The translations under genes were made by a program, and so were the position numbers. The notes beneath the pieces were generated by a model. The model was not told the origin of the DNA and did no database searches. It saw only the letters and a program-made list of their open reading frames with translations. Below, in pieces: positions 7,221 through 17,016 of a DNA stretch of 64,000 bases; positions within the stretch are counted from its first letter, which is position 1; each line of letters begins with the position of its first letter. The DNA is from Candidatus Tectomicrobia bacterium (GTDB lineage Bacteria > UBA8248). The stretch lies in contig JACPUR010000016.1 of the NCBI GenBank assembly GCA_016192135.1, forward strand, positions 22,651 through 86,650. Direction: 5' to 3'.

Positions 7221-8015
7221 CTATCGGCTCGCGAGCCAGTGCAGGAGATAGTAGAACGGCGGAGCGGAGAGGAGCAAACCATCGATCCGATCCAGCACCC
7301 CGCCATGGCCGGGGATGATGCCCGAGGCATCCTTCATCCCGGCGGCCCGCTTGAGAAGGGACTCGCACAGATCCCCCACCTGGGCCAGGAGCCCCAGGAG
7401 AAGGCTCGCCCCGACGGCGCCCGCGAAACCCAGCGCCGGCAGCGGGAAGAAGGCCGCGAAGAGCGCCCCCACCGCCGCGCCGGCGGCCAGCCCTCCGGCC
7501 GCGCCCTCCATCGTCTTGGCCGGGCTGATGACCGGGGCGAGCCGCCTCCGGCCCAGCCTGCGGCCCACGAAGTAGGCCGCCACATCGTTCGCCCACACCA
7601 CGGCGAAGAGGAAGAGCACCGCCGCCCGCCCGCCCGGGAGCGCGCTCGTCATGGACAGGAGCATGCCCGCGCCGCCGATCCACACGATCCCGAGGAGGGA
7701 GGCGCCCGATCCGGCGATGCCGAGGCGCGGCTCCGCCGCCCCCAGCGAGCGCACCAGGAGGCGCAGGAGGATGAGGGTGAGCGCCAGGCCCGGAAGCGCC
7801 CCCCCGGCCCACCCCGCGAGCAGAAGCGCCCCCGCGTCGAGCGCCGTCTCCCACTCCCGGCCCGGCCAGCCGCAGGCGGCCATGAGCCCCTGATACTCCC
7901 AGGCCGCGAGGAGGACGAACAGGAGCACGAGCCAGATGAAGGCAGTGGGGGGAGCGAACCACACGACAAAAACGGCGGGGATTCCGAGCGCGAGGGCGCT
8001 CAGGAGGCGGGCCAC
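7221..8015 (-). CDS. cdsA: Phosphatidate cytidylyltransferase
   Basis: CdsA forms CDP-diacylglycerol from phosphatidate and CTP in the inner membrane. The product (264 residues) has about seven hydrophobic segments and the C-terminal family signature: SPAKTMEGAAGG, QVGDLCESLLKR and GIIPGHGGVLDRIDGLL. The start is GTG 8015, eight bases after the uppS stop. The gene sits in the standard frr-uppS-cdsA-dxr order. Confidence 0.96.
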   Translation of the reverse strand: MARLLSALALGIPAVFVVWFAPPTAFIWLVLLFVLLAAWEYQGLMAACGWPGREWETALDAGALLLAGWAGGALPGLALTLILLRLLVRSLGAAEPRLGIAGSGASLLGIVWIGGAGMLLSMTSALPGGRAAVLFLFAVVWANDVAAYFVGRRLGRRRLAPVISPAKTMEGAAGGLAAGAAVGALFAAFFPLPALGFAGAVGASLLLGLLAQVGDLCESLLKRAAGMKDASGIIPGHGGVLDRIDGLLLSAPPFYYLLHWLASR

Positions 8016-8022
8016 GGCAGGC

Positions 8023-8781
8023 TCACGCCTTCCGGCCGGCCAACTGCTCCTCGGTCAGGCCGAATTTCCGCACCCGGGACTGGAAGTCGAGGATGGCTTC
8101 CTCCAGCTCCCGCTCGCCGAAATCGGGCCAGTAGAGGTCGGTGAAGTAGAGCTCCGCGTAGGCGGCCTGCCAGAGGAGGTAGTTGGAGAGGCGCAGCTCC
8201 CCGCTCGTCCGGATGAGGAGATCGAGCTCGGGCAGGTTCGCCGTGTAGAGATGCCGGGCGAGGTCCGCCTCGTCGATGTCCTCGGGATCCAGCTTGCCCG
8301 CCGCCGCCTCGCGCGCCAGGGCGCGGGCGGCGTCGGCGATCTCGCGGCGGGACCCGTAGCTCAGCGCCAGGGTCAGCACCATGCCCCGCTGGTCGGCCGT
8401 GTCGCGCATGGCGTCCGCGACCATCTTCTGGGCGAAGGGCGGGAGATCCTCCAGATGGCCGATGGCGTTGAAGCGGATCCCCTCTCGGAGCATGCGCCTC
8501 AGCTCGCGCTCGAGGTACTCGGCGAGGATGCCCATCAGGGCCTCCACCTCCTCGCGCGGCCGGCTCCAGTTCTCGAGGGAGAAGCTGTAGAGAGTGAGGG
8601 CCTGGACGCCCATCCGGCGGGCGTGGGCGACCACGCGGTCCACCGCCTTCACGCCCTCGCGGTGGCCGGCGATGCGGGGCAGGAACCGCTTCTTCGCCCA
8701 CCGGCCGTTGCCGTCCATGATGATGCCGATGTGGCGCGGCAGGCGCCCGAGGTCGACCCGCGGATCGATGCGAGGTTCCAT
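8023..8781 (-). CDS. uppS: Isoprenyl (undecaprenyl) diphosphate synthase
   Basis: UppS condenses isopentenyl diphosphate units in cis to make the C55 lipid carrier used for peptidoglycan and polysaccharide synthesis. Motifs: HIGIIMDGNGRWAKKR with the catalytic Asp, AGHREGVKAV, YSFSLENW, and LLIRTSGELRLSNYLLWQ followed by AELYFTDLYWPDF. The length of 252 residues is typical. It starts at ATG 8781, 17 bases after frr. Its product feeds the WecA-like transferase encoded at 39458. Confidence 0.97.
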   Translation of the reverse strand: MEPRIDPRVDLGRLPRHIGIIMDGNGRWAKKRFLPRIAGHREGVKAVDRVVAHARRMGVQALTLYSFSLENWSRPREEVEALMGILAEYLERELRRMLREGIRFNAIGHLEDLPPFAQKMVADAMRDTADQRGMVLTLALSYGSRREIADAARALAREAAAGKLDPEDIDEADLARHLYTANLPELDLLIRTSGELRLSNYLLWQAAYAELYFTDLYWPDFGERELEEAILDFQSRVRKFGLTEEQLAGRKA

Positions 8782-8797
8782 GAGCCGCCTCCCGGAC

Positions 8798-9352
8798 CTA
8801 CACCTCGAGGATTTCTTTTTCCTTGGACGCCAGCAACCCGTCGATCTGGGAGATGAACTGGTCGGTCATCTTCTGTATCTCGGCTTGGCCCTTCCGGGAC
8901 TGATCCTCGGTGATCTCCTTGCTCTTCTCCCGGGCCTTCAATCCCTCGTTCCCGTCCCGGCGGACGTTGCGGACCGCGACCTTGTTGTCCTCGGCCATCT
9001 TCTTGAGCATCTTGACCATTTCCTTGCGCCGCTCCTCCGTCAGGGGAGGGACGGGCACGCGGATCACCTTGCCGTCGTTCGCGGGGTTCAGGCCGAGGTC
9101 CGCCTTCTGGATGGCCTTCTCGATCTCGCCCAGCGCGTTGCGGTCGAAGGGCTGGACCACGAGGAGCTGGGGCTCGGGCGCGCTCAGGGTGGCGAGCTGG
9201 TTCAGGGGCGTCGGATTGCCGTAGTAGGCCACCTTCACGTGGCTGATGAGGCCGGTCGAGGCCCGGCCCGTGCGCACGCGGGAGAGCTCCTGCTTGAAGC
9301 TCTCCACCGTGGCCGTCATCCGCTTCCTTACGTCGGCCGCTACGTCGTCCAT
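8798..9352 (-). CDS. frr: Ribosome recycling factor
   Basis: Frr, with EF-G, splits post-termination ribosomes. The 184-residue product is full length and shows VRTGRASTGLISHVKVAYYG, NPTPLNQLATLS and LLVVQPFDRNALGEIEKAI. It closes with the long helical DNKVAVRNVRRDGNE region. It follows pyrH in the classical rpsB-tsf-pyrH-frr order. Start ATG 9352. Confidence 0.98.
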   Translation of the reverse strand: MDDVAADVRKRMTATVESFKQELSRVRTGRASTGLISHVKVAYYGNPTPLNQLATLSAPEPQLLVVQPFDRNALGEIEKAIQKADLGLNPANDGKVIRVPVPPLTEERRKEMVKMLKKMAEDNKVAVRNVRRDGNEGLKAREKSKEITEDQSRKGQAEIQKMTDQFISQIDGLLASKEKEILEV

Positions 9353-9386
9353 GAGGCGCGCCCTCCGTTCCCGGTCCCGTCCCCGC

Positions 9387-10112
9387 CTAGGCGGTCGCCG
9401 CCACCAGGGTCCCCACCTCCTCCCCCATCACGACGCGGCGGATGTTCCCCGGTTTGTTCAGGTTGAAGACGATGATCGGGAGGTTGTTGTCCATGCAAAG
9501 GCTGATGGCCGTGGTGTCCATCACGCTCAACTGGCGGTTGAGGACCTCGATGTAGGTCAGCCGGTGGATGAACTCGGCCGAGCTGTCCTCGTGCGGGTCG
9601 GCGGTGTACACGCCATCCACCTTGGTGGCCTTGAGGATGCACTCGCAGCCCACCTCGACCGCCCGCAGGCTGGCCGTGGTGTCGGTGGTGAAGTAAGGGT
9701 TCCCCGTGCCCCCGGCGAAGATCACGACGCGCCGCTTCTCCATGTGGCGGATGGCCCGCCGCCGGATGTAGGGCTCGCACAGCTCGGCCATGTGGATGGC
9801 GCTCAGGACGCGGGTGACGAGGCCGGCCTTCTCGAGCGCGTGCTGCAGGGCCAGGGCGTTGATGACGGTGGCCAGCATCCCCATGTAGTCGGCGTTGGTG
9901 CGCTCCATGCCCATCTCCGCCGCCTCGCCGCCGCGGAAGATGTTGCCGCCGCCGACCACGACGGCGATGTCCACGTTGAGCTTGTGGACCTCGGCGATCT
10001 CCTGGGCGATGTTGTCCACGGTGGCGTGGTCGATGCCGTAACTGCGCTTCCCTCCGAGGGCTTCCCCGGACAGCTTGAGGAGGATCCGGCGGAACCGCGG
10101 ACGCTGGGCCAT
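9387..10112 (-). CDS. pyrH: UMP kinase
   Basis: PyrH phosphorylates UMP to UDP in pyrimidine nucleotide synthesis and belongs to the amino acid kinase fold. Visible: [13 protein letters not shown] (phosphate loop), [26 protein letters not shown] and the [11 protein letters not shown] segment. At 241 residues it has normal length when started at ATG 10112. The frame is open upstream to 10199, but that stretch lies in the gap after tsf and has no family match. Confidence 0.97.
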   Translation of the reverse strand: MAQRPRFRRILLKLSGEALGGKRSYGIDHATVDNIAQEIAEVHKLNVDIAVVVGGGNIFRGGEAAEMGMERTNADYMGMLATVINALALQHALEKAGLVTRVLSAIHMAELCEPYIRRRAIRHMEKRRVVIFAGGTGNPYFTTDTTASLRAVEVGCECILKATKVDGVYTADPHEDSSAEFIHRLTYIEVLNRQLSVMDTTAISLCMDNNLPIIVFNLNKPGNIRRVVMGEEVGTLVAATA

Positions 10113-10146
10113 TGCAGCTCCTTTCCCCGGAGCGCCTCCCGGAGGG

Positions 10147-11037
10147 CTAATTTCCTTCGCCGGGCTGGGACGCGGTCTCGCCCAGCTGGTACCGCACAAA
10201 ACGCACGACAGCGATGCTATCGCCGAGGGCCTTGCCCCGGCTCGCGAGCATGGCCCGGACGGTCTGGTCCGGATCCTTCACGAAGGGCTGCTCGAGCAGG
10301 CATATCTCCTTCTTGAACTTGGCGAGCCGTCCCTCGACGATCTTGGCGAGGATATTCTCGGGCTTGCCCGAGTCCTTCTGCTGGGCGAGCAGGATCTGGC
10401 GCTCGTTGTCGAGGAGCGACTGGGAGATCTCGCCCGGCTCCAGGAACTGGGGCGCGCTCGCCGCCACGTGCATGGCGACGTCCTTGGCCACCTCGGCGAA
10501 CTCGGGCGACGCTGCCTTGGCTTCCGACTGGACGGCCAGCACGGCCAGCACCCCGATGCGGCCGCCCGGATGCACGTAGCTCACCACCCGGCCCGCCTGG
10601 CCGGACGGCAGCTCGACGCGCTCCCCGCGGGCCACGATGATGTTCTCGCCCAGCTTCGCGATGGCGGCGCTCACCGCCTCCTGGACGGGCCCGCCGTCCG
10701 GCGCCGGCGGAAGGCTCTCCGGGCCCTTCTCGGAGACGTGCCTGGCCACGCGGGCGAGGAGCGCCCGAAAGTCGTCCGTGCGGGCGACGAAATCGGTTTC
10801 GCAGTTCACCTCGACGATGACGCCCTTGCGGCCGCCGGACTCCAGCATGGTGTACACCTGTCCGTCGCTGGCCGCGCGGCCGGCCTTCTTCGAGGCGCTG
10901 GCCAGGCCCTTCTCGCGGAGGTAGCGGACCGCCTCGTCGAAATCGCCCGCCTTCTCGCGGAGGGCCTCCTTGCAGTCCATGATCCCCGCGCCCGTCTGGG
11001 AGCGGAGCTCCTTGACCATCTGTGCCGTAACTTCCAT
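10147..11037 (-). CDS. tsf: Elongation factor Ts
   Basis: EF-Ts exchanges GDP for GTP on EF-Tu. The N-terminal motif [20 protein letters not shown] and the following KAGRAASDG are diagnostic, as is [10 protein letters not shown] in the core. The product is 296 residues, within the normal range. It starts at ATG 11037 and follows rpsB by 41 bases, as in almost all bacteria. Confidence 0.97.
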   Translation of the reverse strand: MEVTAQMVKELRSQTGAGIMDCKEALREKAGDFDEAVRYLREKGLASASKKAGRAASDGQVYTMLESGGRKGVIVEVNCETDFVARTDDFRALLARVARHVSEKGPESLPPAPDGGPVQEAVSAAIAKLGENIIVARGERVELPSGQAGRVVSYVHPGGRIGVLAVLAVQSEAKAASPEFAEVAKDVAMHVAASAPQFLEPGEISQSLLDNERQILLAQQKDSGKPENILAKIVEGRLAKFKKEICLLEQPFVKDPDQTVRAMLASRGKALGDSIAVVRFVRYQLGETASQPGEGN

Positions 11038-11078
11038 CCCCGCACGTTCTCCCTGTCAAGGCGGGCCGGGCCCGCCGG

Positions 11079-11888
11079 TTATGCTTCCCCCTTCCCGCCT
11101 TCGCCGGCCGGCTGGGGCTGCTTTTGGGCCGCGGCCATGATCTCGGCCGCCACCTTGTCGCCCGACGCCATCACGGCCTCCACCTCCGCGATTCCGCCCT
11201 CCTTGCGGAGCGTGGCCCCCTCGCCGATGGCCTCGGCGGAGCGGGAGAGGAAGTAGCGGATGGAGCGGAGAGCGTCGTCGTTGCCCGGCAGCACGTAATC
11301 GATCCCCTCGGGGTCGGAATTCGTGTCCACCAGCGCGATGACGGGAATACCCAGCTTGCGGGCCTCGCGCACGGCGATCTGCTCGTGGCCCGCGTCCACC
11401 ACGAACATGGCCTGGGGCAGGCGTTCCATGTTCTTGATGCCGCCCAGGAATTTCTCGAGGCGCTGGCGGTCCTTCTCCCGGCGGACGGATTCCTTCTTGG
11501 CCAGGAGATCGAAGGTTCCGTCCGCCTTCATGACATCAAGGTCCACAAGCCGGGCGATGGACTTCTTGATGGTGGCGAAGTTCGTCAGGGTGCCGCCCAG
11601 CCAGCGCTTGGTCACGTAGGGCATGCCGATCCCGCCGGCCTCCTCGGCCACGATGTCCTGGGCCTGCTGCTTGGTGCCCACGAAGAGTATCTTCCCGCCC
11701 TTGGCGGCCACCTCGCGCATGAACTCGCGCGCCTGGTTGAACAGGCGGACCGACTTCTGCAGGTCGATGATGTAGATGCCGTTCCGGGCCCCGAAGATGT
11801 AGGGGCGCATCCGGGGGTTCCAGCGGGTGGTCTGGTGCCCGAAGTGGGCACCCACTTCCAGAAGCTCGCGCAGCGAAATGGGGGTCAA
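11079..11888 (-). CDS. rpsB: 30S ribosomal protein S2
   Basis: S2 binds the head-body junction of the 30S subunit. The product (269 residues) has [46 protein letters not shown] and the nucleotide-like [19 protein letters not shown]. The start codon appears to be TTG 11888, preceded by GGAGGA at good spacing; no ATG is suitably placed. A weak start may serve its autoregulation. It is the first gene of the ten-gene operon. Confidence 0.96.
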   Translation of the reverse strand: MTPISLRELLEVGAHFGHQTTRWNPRMRPYIFGARNGIYIIDLQKSVRLFNQAREFMREVAAKGGKILFVGTKQQAQDIVAEEAGGIGMPYVTKRWLGGTLTNFATIKKSIARLVDLDVMKADGTFDLLAKKESVRREKDRQRLEKFLGGIKNMERLPQAMFVVDAGHEQIAVREARKLGIPVIALVDTNSDPEGIDYVLPGNDDALRSIRYFLSRSAEAIGEGATLRKEGGIAEVEAVMASGDKVAAEIMAAAQKQPQPAGEGGKGEA

Positions 11889-11902
11889 AGACGCTCCTCC
11901 TG

Positions 11903-11925
11903 CTCCGCCTTTCTCCGAGGCGGAG
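11903..11925 (-). promoter_or_regulatory. Hairpin in the rpsB 5' leader
   Basis: A perfect 8-bp stem (ctccgcct paired with aggcggag) lies 15-37 bases before the rpsB start and overlaps the edge of its ribosome binding region. S2 operons are commonly autoregulated by leader structures, so this is a plausible regulatory hairpin. No comparison with known S2 leader classes was possible. Confidence 0.35.
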
Positions 11926-12083
11926 CCTTGCCAGCATCCCGGTGGACGGGGGCTGAGATTGAGAAAACCCAGGATTTACCGAGATTCACCGCGCCGGCCC
12001 GCTCCAAGGAGGCGAGCCGCCACCGCGCGGCGGCATGAATGTCTCACAAGCCGGGGAAGGATTCAACCCCGCCCCGGAACCCG

Positions 12084-13301
12084 TCAGGTCCGATAATCCG
12101 CGTTTATCTTGACGTATTCATAGCTGAGGTCGGTGGTCCAGACGGCCCCCTCGGCCCGCCCGGCGCCCAGGTGCAGATTGACCATAAACTCCGGGCGCTT
12201 GAGGACGGGAGCGAGCGGCCCCTCCCAGCCCTCGACCGGGGCCCCATACCGGACGACCGGCACCCCCCCGATTTCGAGAGACATCCGCTCGGGCGCGATG
12301 CGCGCCCCGCTCCGTCCGGCCGCGGCGAAAATGCGGCCCCAGTTGGGCAGGCCCCCGAAGAAGGCCGTCTTGACCAGGAGGCTCTCGGCCACGGTGCGCC
12401 CCGCCCGCCTGGCGTCCGCCGGGCTCGCGGCGCCCCGGATCCGTATCTCCACCACCCGCGTCACTCCCTCCCCGTCCCGCAGGATGGCGAGGGCGAGCGC
12501 CCGGCAGACCTTGTCCAGACCCGCCCGGAAGCGCTCCAGCGCCCTTCCGCCGGCGATCCGGACGCCCGAGGCCCCGGTCGCGGCCAGGATGGCGGTGTCG
12601 TTCGTGGAGGTGTCCCCGTCCACCGTCACGCAGTTGAACGTGAGGTCCGCCGCCTTGCGGAGGGCCGGCAGGAGGACCCGGGAGGGGACGGCCGCGTCCG
12701 TCGTCAGGAAGGCCAGCATGGTCGCCATGTTGGGAGCGATCATGCCCGCGCCCTTGGTCATCCCCCCCAGGCGCACGCGCTGGCCGCCCCCAAGGTCGAT
12801 CTCGACCGCGTGCTCCTTGGGGCGCGTGTCGGTGGTCATGATCGCGGCCGCCGCCTCGCGGCCCTTGCCAGGGGCGAGGTCCCGAACAAGCCCGCCCAGC
12901 GCCCGCTCCATGAGGTCCACGGGCAGCCGCTGGCCGATGAGCCCGGTCGAGCACATCGCCACCCGGGCCTGGGGGCAGCCGAGCTCTTTCGCGAGGGCCT
13001 GGGTGATCCGGCGGGCGTCCTTGAGGCCCTGCTTGCCGGTGCAGGCGTTGGCGTTGCCGCTGTTGACCAGGATGGCCCGCAGCGGCCCCTTGCCCACCCG
13101 TTCCCGGCAGAGCACGACCGGGGCGGCGCACACCTTGTTCCGGGTGTAGACGCCGGCCGCCTGGGCCGGGGAGTCGAAGGCGAGAAGAGTCATGTCGGGC
13201 CGGCCGGATTCCTTGATGCCGGCCGTGGCGGCGGAGGCCGCGACGCCCTGGGCGGCGCAGACTCCGCCCTCGATTTCCCGCAGGAAGGATTCCGCGCTCA
13301 C
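12084..13301 (-). CDS. argJ: Bifunctional ornithine acetyltransferase / N-acetylglutamate synthase
   Basis: ArgJ recycles the acetyl group from N-acetylornithine to glutamate in arginine synthesis. The precursor cleaves itself into two chains. The cleavage motif is NMATMLAF, with the new N-terminal Thr at about residue 194, preceded by GGMTKGAGMIAP. Other signatures are VNSGNANACTG, STGLIGQRLP, NCVTVDGDTSTNDT and PNWGRIFAAAG. GTG 13301 overlaps the argC stop as GTGA, giving 405 residues, the usual length. A cyclic acetyl pathway is implied; the glutamate-synthase activity itself is inferred from the family. Confidence 0.95.
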   Translation of the reverse strand: MSAESFLREIEGGVCAAQGVAASAATAGIKESGRPDMTLLAFDSPAQAAGVYTRNKVCAAPVVLCRERVGKGPLRAILVNSGNANACTGKQGLKDARRITQALAKELGCPQARVAMCSTGLIGQRLPVDLMERALGGLVRDLAPGKGREAAAAIMTTDTRPKEHAVEIDLGGGQRVRLGGMTKGAGMIAPNMATMLAFLTTDAAVPSRVLLPALRKAADLTFNCVTVDGDTSTNDTAILAATGASGVRIAGGRALERFRAGLDKVCRALALAILRDGEGVTRVVEIRIRGAASPADARRAGRTVAESLLVKTAFFGGLPNWGRIFAAAGRSGARIAPERMSLEIGGVPVVRYGAPVEGWEGPLAPVLKRPEFMVNLHLGAGRAEGAVWTTDLSYEYVKINADYRT

Positions 13302-14335
13302 ATCCAGAACCCGGGATGGGCGAGGCCCCGCGTCTCCGGGAGCCCCAGCATGAGGTTCATGTTCTGGATGGCGGCGCCGGAGGCGCCCTTCACCAGGTTG
13401 TCGATGGCGGTCACGACGATGAACCGCCCCGTCCGCTCGTCGAGGGTGAAGCCGATGTCGAGGAAGTTGCTCCCGGCCACCTGGCTCACGTCCGGGAAGG
13501 CCCCCTCCGGCATGAGCCGCATGAAGGGCTCGCCGTCGTAGGCGTCCCGGTAGGCCTGCCGCGCCCGGGCCGCCGTCGCGCCCGGGCCCGCCTCGGCGTA
13601 GATGGTGGAGAGGATGCCCCGCGTCATGGGGACGAGGTGCGGGGTGAAGGAAACCTTCACCGCCTCCCCCGCCATCGCGGAGAGTTCCTGCTCGATCTCG
13701 GGGGTGTGCCGGTGGGTGGCGATGCCGTAGGCGCGGAAGCGCTCGTTCACCTCGGAGAACTGGAGGCTGAGCTCGGCCTTCCGCCCGGCGCCCGAGACGC
13801 CCGACTTGGAGTCCACGATGATGGAGCCCGCCCGGATGAGCCGCGCCTTGAGCAGCGGATAGAGGCCCAGGATGGCGCCCGTGGGATAGCACCCCGGGTT
13901 GGCCACGAGGGAGGCCTTGCGGATTCTCTCCCGGTACAGCTCGGGGATGCCGTAGACGGCCTGGGGGATGCGCTCGGGGCAGATGTGGGCCGTCTTGTAC
14001 CAGGCGGTGTAGACCGAGGGGTCCTGAATGCGGAAGTCCGCCGAGAAATCCACCACCTTCAGATCCTGATCCAGCAGGCCCGGCACCGAATTCATGGCGA
14101 CCCGGTGGGGAAGGCAGCAGAAGACGAGGTCCACGCCCTTGAATGTCCCGGGTGCGAATTTCTCGAAGCGCCCCCGCACCACCCCGGCGAGCGCGGGAAA
14201 GACCTCTCCCACCTCCTTGCCGGCGTAGCTTTCGGAGGTCAGCGGACCGAACTCGATTTCCCCGTGGGAGGCCAGCAGGCGGAGGAGCTCAAAGCCGGTG
14301 TAGCCCGTGGCCCCCATCACACCGACGCGGTGCAT
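13298..14335 (-). CDS. argC: N-acetyl-gamma-glutamyl-phosphate reductase
   Basis: ArgC reduces N-acetylglutamyl phosphate to the semialdehyde in arginine synthesis. The NAD(P)-binding start VGVMGATGYTGFELLRLL and the catalytic ANPGCYPTGAILGL with Cys149 are clear, as is HRHTPEIEQEL. The length of 345 residues is normal. It lies 45 bases after rpsI and is coupled to argJ by a 4-base overlap, so the arginine genes may be read through from the ribosomal promoter at 15345-15374. Confidence 0.96.
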   Translation of the reverse strand: MHRVGVMGATGYTGFELLRLLASHGEIEFGPLTSESYAGKEVGEVFPALAGVVRGRFEKFAPGTFKGVDLVFCCLPHRVAMNSVPGLLDQDLKVVDFSADFRIQDPSVYTAWYKTAHICPERIPQAVYGIPELYRERIRKASLVANPGCYPTGAILGLYPLLKARLIRAGSIIVDSKSGVSGAGRKAELSLQFSEVNERFRAYGIATHRHTPEIEQELSAMAGEAVKVSFTPHLVPMTRGILSTIYAEAGPGATAARARQAYRDAYDGEPFMRLMPEGAFPDVSQVAGSNFLDIGFTLDERTGRFIVVTAIDNLVKGASGAAIQNMNLMLGLPETRGLAHPGFWM

Positions 14336-14380
14336 GGAAACCTCCCCCCGGAGGACGGGGCGCGGTGAGCGCGCGGACTG

Positions 14381-14776
14381 TTAGCGCTTGGAGAACTGGA
14401 AGCTCTTCCGGGCGGCCGCCCGGCCGTACTTCTTCCGTTCCTTGACGCGGGAGTCGCGGGTGATGAGGCCCGCCTTCTTCAGGATGCCGCGGAAGGCAGC
14501 GTCCACTCCGAGAAGCGCCTTGGAGATTCCGTGCCGGACGGCGCCCGCCTGGCCGGAGAGGCCTCCCCCCTGGACGCTGACGCGCACGTCGAAGCGCCCC
14601 CACGTGCCGGTCAGGTCGAACGGCTGCTTGATAATCATGAGGGAGGTGTCGCGCAGGAAATACTCGTCGACGGGGGTGTTGTTGACGAGGATGCGCCCGT
14701 CGCCGGGGAACATCCACACGCGCGCGATGGAGGTCTTCCGCTTGCCGGTTGCGTAGTAGGTGGTCGGGGTCGCCAT
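14381..14776 (-). CDS. rpsI: 30S ribosomal protein S9
   Basis: S9 contacts the P-site tRNA with its C-terminal tail. The product is 131 residues, with [14 protein letters not shown] at the N-terminus, [20 protein letters not shown] in the core and [13 protein letters not shown]...FQFSKR at the end. The last Lys-Arg is the conserved tRNA-contacting tail. It starts at ATG 14776, 47 bases after rplM, the standard pair. Confidence 0.97.
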   Translation of the reverse strand: MATPTTYYATGKRKTSIARVWMFPGDGRILVNNTPVDEYFLRDTSLMIIKQPFDLTGTWGRFDVRVSVQGGGLSGQAGAVRHGISKALLGVDAAFRGILKKAGLITRDSRVKERKKYGRAAARKSFQFSKR

Positions 14777-14823
14777 CGTCAGGGTCCGCTTCGTTCCTTC
14801 GACGCGCGGCCGGAGGGGCCGCG

Positions 14824-15273
14824 CTAGCTAAAAGAGAGAGCCTCGGGCTTTTGGGCGGCGTGCGGATGGCTGCTTCCGCTGTACACCTTGAGCTTCTGCA
14901 TCATGGCCCGGCCCAGCTTCGTCTTGGGGAGCATTCCCCGGATCGCGAATTCCACGAGCCGCTCGGGATGGGTTTCGAGGACCCGCCGGGCGGTGACTTC
15001 CTTCAGGTGACCCGGGTACCCGGAGTGGCGGTAGTACTTCTTCTGGTCGAGCTTCCGGCCGGTGAGGACCACCTTCTCGGCGTTCACCACCACGACGTAG
15101 TCGCCCGAGTCCACGTGGGGCGTCCAGTCGGGGCGGTGCTTCCCGCGCAGGACCACGGCCACGCGCGAGGCCAGCCGCCCCAGGGTCTGGCCCTGGGCGT
15201 CCACCACCACCCACCGGCGCTTCCCGGGGGCCTGCTCCTTCGTGAGCATCACGCTTTTCTGATACATCCTCAC
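14824..15273 (-). CDS. rplM: 50S ribosomal protein L13
   Basis: L13 is an early assembly protein of the 50S subunit. The 149-residue product has [54 protein letters not shown] and [19 protein letters not shown]. It starts at ATG 15273 and is the first gene after a strong promoter at 15345-15374. Confidence 0.97.
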   Translation of the reverse strand: MRMYQKSVMLTKEQAPGKRRWVVVDAQGQTLGRLASRVAVVLRGKHRPDWTPHVDSGDYVVVVNAEKVVLTGRKLDQKKYYRHSGYPGHLKEVTARRVLETHPERLVEFAIRGMLPKTKLGRAMMQKLKVYSGSSHPHAAQKPEALSFS

Positions 15274-15344
15274 GCCTGATTCCTCCGGTCCGCCCGGCGG
15301 GGCGGCGAATCGCCCAAAATCCGCCCGGAACGGCGGAAGCGGCG

Positions 15345-15374
15345 ATTAAAGCCCCAAAAAAGGCCCGGTGTCAA
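15345..15374 (-). promoter_or_regulatory. Sigma70-type promoter for rplM-rpsI
   Basis: On the minus strand a perfect -35 box TTGACA (15374-15369) is followed after 18 bases by TTTAAT (15350-15345), five of six matches to the -10 consensus. The -10 box lies 72 bases before the rplM start. This is one of the clearest promoters in the window and suits a ribosomal protein operon. argC and argJ may also be read from it. Confidence 0.7.
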
Positions 15375-15397
15375 CTCAGGGGGAGGATTTCGCGGGG

Positions 15398-16702
15398 TTA
15401 CAGCTTGTAGAGCCGGCCGTCCGGCCGGGCGCCGGGATAGGCGTTCCGGGTGTCCACGATGCAGGGGGCGTGCTCGCGGACCAGCGCCAAGTCGATTTCC
15501 CCGTGGGCCGTGAGGATGACGGCGCAATCGATGTTCCGGAGGGAATCCGCCTCGACCGCCTGCGAAACGTGGCGCCGCCCCAGGAACTCGAGCTCCGGCA
15601 CGTGGGGGTCATGGTAGCTGATCTGGGCGCCCAGCTCGGAGAGCAGGTGCCACACGTCCAGGGCCGGGCTCTCGCGGATGTCGCTCACGCCGGCCTTGTA
15701 GGCCACCCCGACGAGGAAAATCCTGGCCCCGTTCAGGGCCTTTCCGCGGTCGTTCAACGCTTTCAGCACCAGATCCACCACGAACTGGGGCATACTGATG
15801 TTGATCTTGCTGGCCAGGCTGATGAACTGGGCCTCGAAGCCCACCTGCCGGGCCTTCCACGACAGGTAGATGGGGTCGATGGGGATGCAGTGTCCCCCCA
15901 GCCCGGGCCCGGGATAGAACGGCATGAAGCCGAAGGGCTTGGTCTTCGCCGCGTCGATGACCTCCCAGATGTCCACCCCGAGCTTGTGGCACATGCGGGC
16001 CAGCTCGTTCACCAGCCCGATGTTCACGCTCCGGTAGGTGTTCTCCAGGAGCTTCACCATCTCGGCCACGCGCGGGGAGCTTACCGTCACGACGCTCTCG
16101 ATGCAGTTGGAATAGAGCGCGGCGGCCACCTCGGAGCACCGGGCCGTCATCCCTCCCACCACCTTCGGGATGTTGCGGGTGTTGTATTGAGGGTTCCCCG
16201 GATCCACCCGCTCGGGCGAGAACGCCAGGAAGAAGTCTTCTCCGACCTGGTAGCCCGTCCGGCTCAGCACGGGCAGGAGCGCCTCCTCGGTGGTCCCCGG
16301 GTAGGTGGTGCTCTCCAGGATGTAGAGCTGGCCCCGCTGCTGGTTCGACGCGATGGACTGGACGGCGGACTGGACGTAGGAGAGGTCCGGATCGCCGGAC
16401 TTGCTAAGGGGAGTGGGCACGCAGATGTTCACCGTCTGGACCTCGGCGAGCACATCCGGGTCCGTGGTGACGTGGAAACGCCCCGTGTCCAGCGCCTCGC
16501 GCAGGTGCCCATCGGCCACGTCGGTGATGTAGGACTGCCCGTCCCGCATCCGCCGTACCCGGCCATCGTCCGCGTCCAGGCCCACCACCTGATAGCCCGC
16601 GCGAACGAACTCGAGCGCCAGCGGGAGGCCCACGTAGCCGAGTCCCATCACGCAGGAGCGGACCCGCCGGTTCTGGATGTCCTCGAGCAAGGTCGTGAAC
16701 AC
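15398..16702 (-). CDS. Nucleotide sugar dehydrogenase (UDP-GlcNAc/UDP-Glc 6-dehydrogenase family)
   Basis: This enzyme oxidises C6 of an NDP-sugar twice, giving a uronic acid for surface polysaccharide. Rossmann motif VMGLGYVGLPLALEF lies at about residues 18-32. TYPGTTEE and FSPERVDPGN follow, and the catalytic Cys272 sits in GPGLGGHCIPIDPIYL. The absence of the UDP-Glc dehydrogenase subgroup's longer insert and the GGHCIPIDP form favour the WbpA/TviB (UDP-HexNAc) group. I start it at GTG 16702, giving 434 residues; a TTG at 16777 would add 25 residues without homology. It lies next to the polysaccharide locus and probably supplies it. Confidence 0.9.
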   Translation of the reverse strand: MFTTLLEDIQNRRVRSCVMGLGYVGLPLALEFVRAGYQVVGLDADDGRVRRMRDGQSYITDVADGHLREALDTGRFHVTTDPDVLAEVQTVNICVPTPLSKSGDPDLSYVQSAVQSIASNQQRGQLYILESTTYPGTTEEALLPVLSRTGYQVGEDFFLAFSPERVDPGNPQYNTRNIPKVVGGMTARCSEVAAALYSNCIESVVTVSSPRVAEMVKLLENTYRSVNIGLVNELARMCHKLGVDIWEVIDAAKTKPFGFMPFYPGPGLGGHCIPIDPIYLSWKARQVGFEAQFISLASKINISMPQFVVDLVLKALNDRGKALNGARIFLVGVAYKAGVSDIRESPALDVWHLLSELGAQISYHDPHVPELEFLGRRHVSQAVEADSLRNIDCAVILTAHGEIDLALVREHAPCIVDTRNAYPGARPDGRLYKL

Positions 16703-16791
16703 TGAGAGGCTTCCCCCCTTCTCTCGTTCTCCGTGGAAAAACCACAGCTTTTTATATTCGCCCCGAAACGCTGTCAATGATATCGGGTGTT

Positions 16792-17016
16792 TTACCGACC
16801 GCCGCCCTTGGCTTTACGGGCGCCGAACTCCTTCTGGATCATGTCCCGAAGCTCCTTCTGCATTTCCCGCTCGCGCTCGGGGGAGATATAGGGATCGGTC
16901 GTCCCAAAGAGGAAGAAGCTGGCGACATCCATCATCGTGACGCGCTGGACGACAGCGAACAGGAAGGCCGCCAGGGCGCACACGGCCACCAGGGAAGCGA
17001 TGGCCTTCCAGGACAT
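16792..17016 (-). CDS. Small single-pass membrane protein (74 aa)
   Basis: From ATG 17016 the product is MSWKAIASLVAVCALAAFLF and so on, with one hydrophobic segment at residues 5-27. A polar part follows, with FFLFGTTDPYISPEREREMQ, and a basic tail KAKGGGR. The frame remains open to 17232, so a longer basic N-terminus is possible; no ribosome site clearly decides. I do not recognise the family. It lies 90 bases upstream of the sugar dehydrogenase on the same strand and could be co-transcribed. Confidence 0.5.
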   Translation of the reverse strand: MSWKAIASLVAVCALAAFLFAVVQRVTMMDVASFFLFGTTDPYISPEREREMQKELRDMIQKEFGARKAKGGGR